Assembly (NCBI GenBank): GCA_003506745.1
Contig: DNYQ01000025.1
Coordinates: 1-7,104 of the forward strand
Length of the DNA: 7,104 nt
Direction of reading: 5' to 3'
DNA from: Syntrophaceae bacterium
GTDB lineage: Bacteria; Desulfobacterota; Syntrophia; Syntrophales; Smithellaceae
Below, in pieces: positions 1-5,612 of this stretch. The notes below the pieces were generated by a model. It did not search any database, was not told the origin of the DNA, and saw only the letters and a list, made by a program, of their open reading frames with translations. The position numbers and the translations under genes were made by a program. How positions within the stretch are numbered: position 1 is the first letter of the stretch; every line of letters starts with the position of its first letter.

Positions 1-18
1 ATAAAGGCAGCATAGCTT

Positions 19-1812
19 ATGTCCACCATTCTTACAGCCTTGAATGCATCCGCGGGCATCGATAAAAACACTGCCGTCCCACAAGAAAAAAAAGCCTCAT
101 CGCTGGATGAAAAATTACTGGCCGCTGGCGTTCCGCCTGAGGAGCTTGCCGAAGCGCACGGCGCAAAAGGCAGGGGCGGCGGGGGATTTTTTGAACTGTT
201 GACCCGCAAAAAAGCCATCGATGAAATCCGGCTCTTGCGTATTTTATCGGAGCATTTCAGCATTCCCTTCTGGCGGGAACTGCCGATGGAGAGCATCAAC
301 ATTGATTTTACGCAAAGCGTTCCGATCTCGTATTTAAAAAAACACAAAATAGTTCCGATTATCACCGCCGAATCCCAGGTTATTGCCGTCAATGATCCCG
401 CAAATTTTCAACCCGCCGATGATTTGCGCCTGCTTCTGCAAATGCAGAACCTGCCAATGGTTCTGGCCGCGCAGGACACCATTACGGCCGCCATTAATCT
501 GGCCTATGACATGAGCCGCTCGTCGGCCAAGGATTATTTTGAGGAAATGAATGAAGCTACGGCCGACGACCTGATTTCGGAAATCAGCGAGACCGCTGAT
601 CTGCTGGATGAGACCAGCGACGCCCCGATTATCAAACTGGTGAACCTGCTGGTTTCCGGAGCCATCAAGGACCGGGCCAGCGATATTCACGTCGAGCCCT
701 ATTCCGCGAACTTGAAAATTCGCTACCGCATCGACGGTATTTTATATGATATTCTGAGCCTGCCGCACCGGATTCAATCGCCGCTCACTTCCCGTCTTAA
801 GATTATGGCGAAACTCAACATCGCCGAAAAGCGGCTGCCGCAGGACGGCCGCATTGAATTGAAAATTGCCGACCGCCTGGTCGATGTGCGTGTTTCCGTT
901 TTGCCCACCGCTTTCGGCGAGCGGGTCGTTTTACGCCTGCTCGATAAAACCTCCAGCATCCTTTTGCTTTCGGATCTGGGCATGCATGATGAACGCATCA
1001 AGCTGCTCGACCGGCTAATCAAATCACCTTACGGGATCATTTTAGTGACCGGACCCACCGGCTCCGGTAAGACGACCACCTTATACGCGGCGCTTTCCAC
1101 GATCAACCGTCCCGAGATCAATATCATTACCATTGAGGACCCGATTGAATATCAAATCGACGGTGTGGGGCAGATTCAGGTCAATCCCAAAATCGATCTG
1201 ACCTTTGCCGCAGGCCTTCGTTCCATCGTCCGCCAGGATCCGGACGTCATTCTCATCGGCGAGATCCGCGACCGGGAAACCGCTGAAATCGCCATCCAGT
1301 CATCGCTCACCGGCCATCTGGTTTTCTCGACGCTGCATACCAACGATGCGGCGAGCGCCGTGACCCGTCTGATCGATATGGGGATTGAACCTTTTCTGGT
1401 GACGTCTTCGATTGTTGCGATTATCGCTCAACGCCTGGTTCGCGTGCTTTGCCCGCACTGCAAGGAAGTTTACACGCCGGATAAAGAAACTCTGGAGAAC
1501 CTCGGCCTTGGTCAATCGGTGCTCGCGGACAATATCTTTTACCGGAAAAAAGGTTGCAATCTCTGCATGCAGACAGGTTTTCGCGGACGAACGGCAATTT
1601 TTGAAATTATGATTGTGGACGATAATGTGAAAAGACTGATTTTGAAGACGTCCGACGCCAACCAGATCAATGAACTGGCGGTTCGCCAGGGAATGATCAC
1701 GCTCCAGCAGGACGGTATTCAAAAAGTGCTGTCCGGCATCACGACGACTGAGGAAGTGTTGCGCGTGACGAGGTCGCTTGCCCGCAACGAAGATATCGTT
1801 CAGGAAACCTGA
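19..1812 (+). CDS. gspE: Type II secretion system ATPase GspE (assembly ATPase)
   Basis: A complete 597-residue protein of the GspE/PilB secretion ATPase superfamily. By family knowledge it is the cytoplasmic hexameric motor that hydrolyses ATP to drive pseudopilus assembly through GspL/GspF at the inner membrane. Visible parts: a GspE/MshEN-like N-terminal domain at about residues 65-165; Walker A GPTGSGKT at 345-352 (K351); the Asp-box EDPIEY near 373; Walker B VILIGE at 410-415 with catalytic E415; the His-box GHLVFSTLHT at 432-441; and a tetracysteine zinc site C478, C481, C513, C516. The sequence from AGLRSIVRQDPDV to DMGIEPFLV matches GspE better than PilB, so type II secretion is preferred over type IV pili. 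The start ATG has AAAGG 11 bases upstream. An in-frame stop at 13-15 (TAG) lies just before it and may end a preceding gene outside the window. No gspF follows, so this seems to be the last gene of its operon. A glycine-rich stretch (about 51-57) precedes the first domain. Confidence 0.92.
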   Translation: MSTILTALNASAGIDKNTAVPQEKKASSLDEKLLAAGVPPEELAEAHGAKGRGGGGFFELLTRKKAIDEIRLLRILSEHFSIPFWRELPMESINIDFTQSVPISYLKKHKIVPIITAESQVIAVNDPANFQPADDLRLLLQMQNLPMVLAAQDTITAAINLAYDMSRSSAKDYFEEMNEATADDLISEISETADLLDETSDAPIIKLVNLLVSGAIKDRASDIHVEPYSANLKIRYRIDGILYDILSLPHRIQSPLTSRLKIMAKLNIAEKRLPQDGRIELKIADRLVDVRVSVLPTAFGERVVLRLLDKTSSILLLSDLGMHDERIKLLDRLIKSPYGIILVTGPTGSGKTTTLYAALSTINRPEINIITIEDPIEYQIDGVGQIQVNPKIDLTFAAGLRSIVRQDPDVILIGEIRDRETAEIAIQSSLTGHLVFSTLHTNDAASAVTRLIDMGIEPFLVTSSIVAIIAQRLVRVLCPHCKEVYTPDKETLENLGLGQSVLADNIFYRKKGCNLCMQTGFRGRTAIFEIMIVDDNVKRLILKTSDANQINELAVRQGMITLQQDGIQKVLSGITTTEEVLRVTRSLARNEDIVQET

Positions 1813-1858
1813 GGATATGAGACAGCGTGGAATGAAGGTTGATGGGACACACAACAAC

Positions 1859-1887
1859 AAAAAAACCGCTATTGTTGAGCGGGTTTT
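1859..1887 (-). terminator. Intrinsic terminator of tRNA-Met, possibly bidirectional with gspE
   Basis: A 5-bp GC-rich stem (CCGCT at 1866-1870 with AGCGG at 1878-1882) closes a 7-base loop. On the minus strand it is followed by seven T's (the A run 1859-1865), a textbook intrinsic terminator 33 bases after the tRNA 3' end. On the plus strand the same stem is followed by only four T's (1884-1887), so it would be a weaker terminator for gspE, which ends 53 bases upstream. Confidence 0.75.
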
Positions 1888-1919
1888 AAGCTTTATGGAG
1901 CATTTGCAGGGTTTTTATT

Positions 1920-1996
1920 TGGTGGCGGTGCCTGGATTTGAACCAGGGACACTACGGATATGAGCCGTATGCTCTGACCAACTGAGCTACACCGCC
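1920..1996 (-). tRNA. tRNA-Met (anticodon CAT), elongator type, CCA encoded
   Basis: The minus strand folds into a full cloverleaf. The acceptor stem GGCGGTG/CACCGCC is at 1990-1996 and 1924-1930, the discriminator A at 1923, and CCA is encoded at 1920-1922. The D arm has GCTC...GAGC, the anticodon stem is TACGG/CCGTA around loop CTCATAT, and the T arm is CCTGG-TTCAAAT-CCAGG. The anticodon is the complement of 1960-1962. A CAT anticodon can mean initiator Met, elongator Met or lysidine-modified Ile2. The first base pair G-C excludes the unpaired C1 end of bacterial initiators. The GGCGGTGTAGCTCAGTTGG body resembles elongator tRNA-Met, although Ile2 cannot be fully excluded by eye. Confidence 0.93.
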
Positions 1997-2013
1997 GCTT
2001 AAAGAATGGTTTT

Positions 2014-2034
2014 GAAAACTTTTTCTAAGTTTTC
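2014..2034. repeat. Perfect 8-bp inverted repeat in the tRNA-Met leader
   Basis: GAAAACTT at 2014-2021 is mirrored by AAGTTTTC at 2027-2034 around a 5-base loop. It lies between the predicted transcription start and the 5' end of the tRNA, so it would be in the discarded precursor leader. It is A/T-rich and has no T-run beyond the stem, so it is not a convincing terminator. Confidence 0.5.
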
Positions 2035-2075
2035 GGGCGACATTCAAAAGCTTTAGCTTCCAAATCCGCCCGGTC

Positions 2076-2104
2076 GCTATATCGGAGAGTAAGGCGTTTG
2101 TCAA
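2076..2104 (-). promoter_or_regulatory. Sigma-70-like promoter for tRNA-Met
   Basis: On the minus strand a perfect -35 box TTGACA (2099-2104) is followed by a 17-base spacer and TATAGC (2076-2081, 4 of 6 matches to TATAAT). The predicted start is near 2069, giving a leader of about 70 bases before the tRNA. The -35 begins three bases after the stop codon of the upstream minus-strand gene, and no terminator separates them, so read-through from that gene into the tRNA is possible. Confidence 0.7.
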
Positions 2105-2107
2105 TAA

Positions 2108-3844
2108 CTATTGAGGCATCTCCAACTCATAAACAACGATGACGCTTCTTTCGCTCAGTGATCCTCCGACGGATTGAACCAGAGCCAGAACAATTTCCGG
2201 TTTACCGTCGTTGTCGATGTCTTTAAAGCAATAGTCGGCGACGTAACCGTTGATTTTTTTAGTCCGCCAGTTTTCCGCCATCCCGAGTCCGTCCCACTCC
2301 AGATTGTAAATTTCACTAGAGGTAAAGAGCTTCAGATTTTTAAAAATCCGCCCGACGGAGGACAGGTTTTTGACGATAATCATTTCTTTTTTGCCGTCTT
2401 TGTTGGTGTCATACATCACTATGCGCAAATTGGCAAAAGCGCTGTCATCCTGGGTGGCTTCGGTGGATTGCTGTCTCTGTTTATCCACATTGGCGATATA
2501 GTTGTTGCTGCCGCCGTATTGTGAATCGCTTCGCCAAATCAGCTCATCGGGCGTAGAACCGAATGATAAAATCCGCCACAACTGCTTGTCGGTCGGCTTG
2601 ATAATTAACAGGTAATCCAACTCATCCAGGGCAATGATTCTTTCACCGGTGCCTTCGCTCAGCGTATCGATGGTCAAACCGTAAACAGACAACCCGAGGG
2701 GGATTTTCATTTTGTCTCCGGAAACATATTGTCCATCCTTCCAGACGATTTCATAAATCTGTGTGCTGAAGACTTTGCCCTCCTGGCCGTCCATGGAACT
2801 GCCCAATCCATAAGTCTGTCCCAGCAGCATCGGCATTCCGGAAGACGTTTCCATCACGCGTAAAAAATACCGGATGTCGGAAGCAATCGTTTTATAATCT
2901 CCGTCATGATATTCCAGCACAAAGGAATTCAACACCCGATCATTCAATGATGTGACGATAATTTCCGGGATGCCGTTTTTGTTGATGTCCGCCACATCGA
3001 CGGAAACATACTTGTGGTAGGATTTGCCTTTAATCTGCCGTAATAACTTCAGGTTTTCTTTTGTTTTCAGGTAAATAAATATATTGTGCCCATCAATCAC
3101 CACCACTTCGTTCAAGCCGTCCTTGTTAACGTCGCCGACATCCATGCCGTTGAATTCGGCTTTAACCTGCTGGCTCATCCAGAATCCTTTTTTACGGTCC
3201 AGCGGATCGGACGAGTTGATGAATTCCGTATTGATCATGGACGTCAGCGTGCCTTTCCCTTTTCCGGACTTCATGCCCGCAATGATTTGCGCTTCCCGCG
3301 ATGAACCGGGAACGGGAGACGGAGCAATCGCCGGCGTGGCGGATACCACAGGCATTGCTTCCTGCGGCGCCGCTCCGGTGATGTACTGGACAATCCTTTG
3401 TGAAAAATCGTTAATTTTGGGAATGACTTCATCTAAGGTCTGTGATTGTGAAAAAATACCGACATCTGATTTTCCGCCTGTAATATCGATGAGCTTTCCA
3501 TCAATACTGATGCTTTTCCCGATTTTCGTAATGCTGCCCCAAACCACATAGTCCGACTTTAACTGCTGACCAATGCTCTGAACGTCCGCCAGATTCAGTT
3601 CTTTTTCGCCTGTCTTTTTTAGAACATCCTGAACAACATCTTTGCGGGTGACTTCAATTTTATCGGAGCCGGAGATCCGGCTGGTCAGCATGTCATTGAT
3701 TCCCTGACTGACATATTCAATGTTTTCGGCGCTGTGCAATGCAAAAGGTAAAACCGTTACCGTGTATTTTTCCTTGGCCAAAACGGTTGCCACCACCAGC
3801 AAAACAGCAACCAATACCAGAACAACCGATATCGCTTTTTTCAT
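2108..3844 (-). CDS. Exported TolB/FlgO-like domain protein with FG-GAP (VCBS) repeats
   Basis: A 578-residue protein. Residues 1-23 form a Sec signal peptide or membrane anchor (MKK, a long hydrophobic run, then VLA before KEK). It has no lipobox cysteine. Residues about 25-155 (YTVTVLPF..., YVSQGINDMLTSRI, then DYVVWGSI) resemble the N-terminal fold of TolB, FlgO and CsgG-like proteins. A Pro/Ala-rich linker at about 157-182 leads to a beta-propeller-like region with calcium-loop FG-GAP motifs: DVNKDGLNE (238-246), DINKNGIPE (286-294), DTNKDGKKE (479-487) and DIDNDGKPE (542-550). A degenerate repeat lies near 393-410. Start: ATG with GGGGAG six bases upstream. The ligand and role are unknown; the family suggests a periplasmic or surface structural/adhesive protein. 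It is a single-gene unit, divergent from gltA. Confidence is high for the gene and moderate for the domain calls. Confidence 0.85.
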   Translation of the reverse strand: MKKAISVVLVLVAVLLVVATVLAKEKYTVTVLPFALHSAENIEYVSQGINDMLTSRISGSDKIEVTRKDVVQDVLKKTGEKELNLADVQSIGQQLKSDYVVWGSITKIGKSISIDGKLIDITGGKSDVGIFSQSQTLDEVIPKINDFSQRIVQYITGAAPQEAMPVVSATPAIAPSPVPGSSREAQIIAGMKSGKGKGTLTSMINTEFINSSDPLDRKKGFWMSQQVKAEFNGMDVGDVNKDGLNEVVVIDGHNIFIYLKTKENLKLLRQIKGKSYHKYVSVDVADINKNGIPEIIVTSLNDRVLNSFVLEYHDGDYKTIASDIRYFLRVMETSSGMPMLLGQTYGLGSSMDGQEGKVFSTQIYEIVWKDGQYVSGDKMKIPLGLSVYGLTIDTLSEGTGERIIALDELDYLLIIKPTDKQLWRILSFGSTPDELIWRSDSQYGGSNNYIANVDKQRQQSTEATQDDSAFANLRIVMYDTNKDGKKEMIIVKNLSSVGRIFKNLKLFTSSEIYNLEWDGLGMAENWRTKKINGYVADYCFKDIDNDGKPEIVLALVQSVGGSLSERSVIVVYELEMPQ

Positions 3845-3887
3845 TTTGATCTCCCCATTTTAGGCTTGACATGATTAAGTTGAACCA

Positions 3888-3916
3888 CTTCTAGCATTTA
3901 AGAAACGATAATTCAA
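3888..3916 (-). promoter_or_regulatory. Weak candidate promoter for the FG-GAP repeat gene
   Basis: On the minus strand TTGAAT (3911-3916, 4 of 6) and TAGAAG (3888-3893, 4 of 6) are 17 bases apart. The predicted start would be near 3881, giving a 5' UTR of about 37 bases ahead of the GGGGAG ribosome site. Both boxes are imperfect, so this is only the best fit in the 150-base divergent region. Confidence 0.3.
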
Positions 3917-3994
3917 GGCTGTTTTGGTCTTATGAAAAATCGTGTTGTCACGGATGTTTCTTTCATGTATACGAATTTCAGGAGACTGGTAAAT

Positions 3995-5284
3995 ATGGAA
4001 AAAGTAACGTTAACATTCAACGGCATCAAATATGAAATGCCGATTATCGAAGGCACGGAAGGGGAAAAAGGCATCGATATCTCCAAACTGCGCCAGGATA
4101 CCAATTTAATTACACTGGACGTTGGCTATCAGAATACGGGTTCCTGTACGTCCTCCATTACGTTTATCGACGGCAACCAGGGGATTTTAAGATATCGCGG
4201 CATTCCCATTGAGGAGCTTGCCGAAAAAGCCAGTTTTTCCGAGGTGGCCTATCTGCTGATTTACGGCGATCTTCCCAACAGGGAGCAGCAGCAGCTTTTC
4301 TCGCAGCGATTAACGCAGAATTCCATGATCCACGAAGAGATGCTGCGGTTCTTTGACGGTTTCCCCCCGACCGCCCATCCGATGGCGATTCTGGCGACGA
4401 TGGTGAACTCCATGTCCGTTTATTACACGGACTATTTCACGGAAGATTTCCGCGCCGAGACCTTTGATCTGATGGCGGCGTCTTTGATTTCCCGAATCCG
4501 CACCATTGCCGCCTATTCCTACAAGCACAGCATCGGCCACCCGCATGTTTATCCCAAGCGCGATTTGAAATATGCATCCAATTTTCTTTATATGATGTTC
4601 GACTCTCCGGTGAACCCCTATGTCCCGGACCCGGATATCGAAAGAGCCCTCTCCACGCTGTTGATCCTGCATGCCGATCATGAACAGAATTGCAGCACTT
4701 CCACCGTCCGTCTGGTCGGGAGCAGCATGGCCAACCTTTACGCATCGATCTGCTCGGGTATTTGCGCGCTCTGGGGACCGCTGCATGGCGGCGCCAATCA
4801 AAAAGTGATTGAAATGCTGGAAGAAATCAAAAACAACAACCTGTCGATTGCATCCTGTATTGAATCGGCCAAGGATAAGACCAGCAAGTTCCGTCTCTTC
4901 GGCTTCGGCCATCGGGTTTATAAGAACTATGATCCGCGCGCTAAAATCCTGAAAAAATACTGTGAAACGATCTTCAAAAAATACAATTACCAGGATACGC
5001 TGATCAATATCGCCATGGAACTGGAAGACGCCGCGCTAAAGGACAATTTTTTCATTGAACGGAAGCTTTACCCCAATGTCGATTTTTACAGCGGCATTTT
5101 GTATCGCATGATCGGCATTCCGACCAATATGTTTACAGTCATGTTTGCCATCGGCCGCCTGCCGGGCATGATTGCTCAGTGGAAGGAAATGCATGATTCC
5201 CTGCCGCTGAAAATCGGCCGCCCGCGGCAGATCTACACGGGCAGTAATTTGCGGAGCTATATACCGATGGATGAACGACCGTAA
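3995..5284 (+). CDS. gltA: Citrate synthase (Si-type, GltA family)
   Basis: Condenses acetyl-CoA and oxaloacetate to citrate and CoA at the entry to the TCA cycle, in the cytoplasm. The catalytic triad is intact: H264 in LHGGAN, H306 in the family signature GFGHRVYKNYDPR, and D363 in NVDFYSG, almost the same numbering as E. coli GltA (264/305/362). Length from the chosen start is 429 residues, as usual for the type II hexameric enzymes. The chosen ATG at 3995 has AGGAG (3980-3984) ten bases upstream. The frame stays open back to an ATG at 3932, but that start lacks a ribosome site and would add 21 residues unlike the family. No convincing plus-strand promoter was found in the divergent region. 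No other TCA genes are adjacent. It is distinct from the unrelated Re-citrate synthase of some anaerobes. 2-Methylcitrate synthase is a less likely reading given the length. Confidence 0.93.
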   Translation: MEKVTLTFNGIKYEMPIIEGTEGEKGIDISKLRQDTNLITLDVGYQNTGSCTSSITFIDGNQGILRYRGIPIEELAEKASFSEVAYLLIYGDLPNREQQQLFSQRLTQNSMIHEEMLRFFDGFPPTAHPMAILATMVNSMSVYYTDYFTEDFRAETFDLMAASLISRIRTIAAYSYKHSIGHPHVYPKRDLKYASNFLYMMFDSPVNPYVPDPDIERALSTLLILHADHEQNCSTSTVRLVGSSMANLYASICSGICALWGPLHGGANQKVIEMLEEIKNNNLSIASCIESAKDKTSKFRLFGFGHRVYKNYDPRAKILKKYCETIFKKYNYQDTLINIAMELEDAALKDNFFIERKLYPNVDFYSGILYRMIGIPTNMFTVMFAIGRLPGMIAQWKEMHDSLPLKIGRPRQIYTGSNLRSYIPMDERP

Positions 5285-5295
5285 TCATGCCGGGC

Positions 5296-5331
5296 CTGCC
5301 TTCTTAGGCAGACTTTGCCGGTCGCACCGGC
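5296..5331 (+). repeat. Two tandem hairpins downstream of gltA
   Basis: Stem 1 is CTGCCT (5296-5301) with AGGCAG (5306-5311) and a 4-base loop. Stem 2 is GCCGGT (5317-5322) with ACCGGC (5326-5331) and a 3-base loop. Both are perfect 6-bp stems starting 11 bases after the gltA stop. No T-run follows, so they are not standard intrinsic terminators. They may protect the gltA 3' end or mark processing. Confidence 0.55.
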
Positions 5332-5372
5332 CTGGTCTAACAAGGCACACCTCATCCTCGTAAAAAAATTTC

Positions 5373-5401
5373 TTGACTTTTTTCGGCCATTTGCCTATAC
5401 A
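5373..5401 (+). promoter_or_regulatory. Sigma-70-like promoter of the attenuator leader
   Basis: TTGACT (5373-5378, 5 of 6 to TTGACA), an exactly 17-base spacer, and TATACA (5396-5401, 4 of 6 to TATAAT). An A-rich tract (5362-5368) lies just upstream and could act as an UP element. The predicted start is about 5408, only four bases before the ribosome site of the leader ORF. It is the best plus-strand promoter in the gap and would drive the leader and, on read-through, the Liv-type transporter genes. Confidence 0.65.
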
Positions 5402-5426
5402 CGCGGCAAGCGAGGTAAGGACAGAG

Positions 5427-5513
5427 ATGTTAAAACAATATGCGTTGACACAGGCAGTTAACTTTTACTTTTTTAGCTTTATCGGCGACAAGGTCTGCCT
5501 GAATGTATCATGA
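5427..5513 (+). CDS. Putative Phe/Tyr-rich leader peptide, 28 codons
   Basis: A short ORF starting at ATG 5427 and ending at TGA 5511-5513, encoding 28 residues. AAGGA (5417-5421) sits five bases before the ATG, with GAGG (5412-5415) just upstream, so the start is well placed. The predicted 5' UTR is about 19 bases. Codons 12-18 read NFYFFSF: four Phe codons (all TTT at 5463, 5469, 5472, 5478) and one Tyr codon (TAC 5466) within six codons. This resembles known leader peptides of Phe-regulated genes such as pheL and pheM of E. coli. The peptide would have no function of its own; its translation would be the sensor. Caution: the stretch is T-rich, which alone raises Phe codons. The ORF was too short for ordinary gene calling. 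Confidence 0.5.
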   Translation: MLKQYALTQAVNFYFFSFIGDKVCLNVS

Positions 5514-5570
5514 CCTGGCATCAAGGGAAATGAACCGTGGGCAGATTGAATTTGCCCACGGTTTTTTTTT
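5451..5570 (+). promoter_or_regulatory. Putative ribosome-mediated transcription attenuator ahead of the Liv-type operon
   Basis: Four segments can pair in two exclusive ways. Segment 1 CAGGCAG (5451-5457) pairs perfectly with segment 2 CTGCCTG (5495-5501). Segment 2 (TCTGCCT, 5494-5500) also pairs with segment 3 GGGCAGA (5539-5545) as an antiterminator, with six Watson-Crick pairs and one G-U, extendable by G-U pairs. Segment 3 is part of the 5' arm of the terminator, whose 3' arm is segment 4 (5553-5563). The Phe/Tyr codons 5463-5480 lie between segments 1 and 2, and the stop codon 5511-5513 lies just after segment 2. A ribosome stalled at the Phe codons would leave segment 2 free to pair with 3 (read-through). 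A ribosome at the stop codon would mask segment 2 and let the terminator form. The arrangement is seen; its function is inferred. Confidence 0.5.
5533..5570 (+). terminator. Strong intrinsic terminator before the solute-binding gene
   Basis: An uninterrupted 11-bp stem (AACCGTGGGCA 5533-5543 with TGCCCACGGTT 5553-5563) around a 9-base loop, with nine T's from 5562 to 5570. It is the strongest terminator in the window. Only 42 bases separate it from the start codon at 5613. It either ends a gltA or leader transcript constitutively, or acts as the regulated terminator of an attenuator. Confidence 0.9.
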
Positions 5571-5579
5571 ACTTAAAAT
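5552..5579 (+). promoter_or_regulatory. Alternative weak promoter overlapping the terminator
   Basis: TTGCCC (5552-5557, 4 of 6) and TAAAAT (5574-5579, 5 of 6) are 16 bases apart. The start would be near 5586, with GGGGGA (5600-5604 plus A5605) as the ribosome site. If active, the solute-binding gene would not depend on read-through of the terminator. The -35 box lies inside the terminator 3' arm and may simply be a chance match. Confidence 0.25.
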
Positions 5580-5612
5580 CGGACATCACAAAAAAAACAG
5601 GGGGATGGGAAA

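Noticed and set aside
1300..1860. Long minus-strand ORF antisense to gspE
   Set aside because: It lies opposite conserved GspE motifs and has no recognisable domain; it is a shadow frame. The same holds for antisense ORFs over the repeat protein, gltA and the binding protein.
1778..1963. Plus-strand 61-codon ORF ending in VAVPGFEPGTLRI
   Set aside because: Its 3' part is the antisense of the tRNA-Met gene; this peptide pattern is a well-known false ORF over tRNAs. It also overlaps gspE and the terminator.
3866..3871. Perfect TTGACA on the plus strand as a gltA promoter
   Set aside because: No acceptable -10 box lies 15-19 bases downstream; TAGCAT is 20 bases away and GATAAT (3907-3912) has no matching -35.
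3932..3994. Upstream in-frame ATG that would lengthen citrate synthase by 21 residues
   Set aside because: No ribosome site precedes it, the extension is unlike the family, and ATG 3995 has AGGAG at suitable spacing.
5445..5450. Second TTGACA in the attenuator leader as an internal promoter
   Set aside because: No TATAAT-like hexamer follows at 16-18 bases; the bases are better explained as leader codons TTG ACA.
5285..5612. Known riboswitch or T-box element in the gap
   Set aside because: I see no T-box consensus sequence or known riboswitch core; the visible parts fit a leader-peptide attenuator better.
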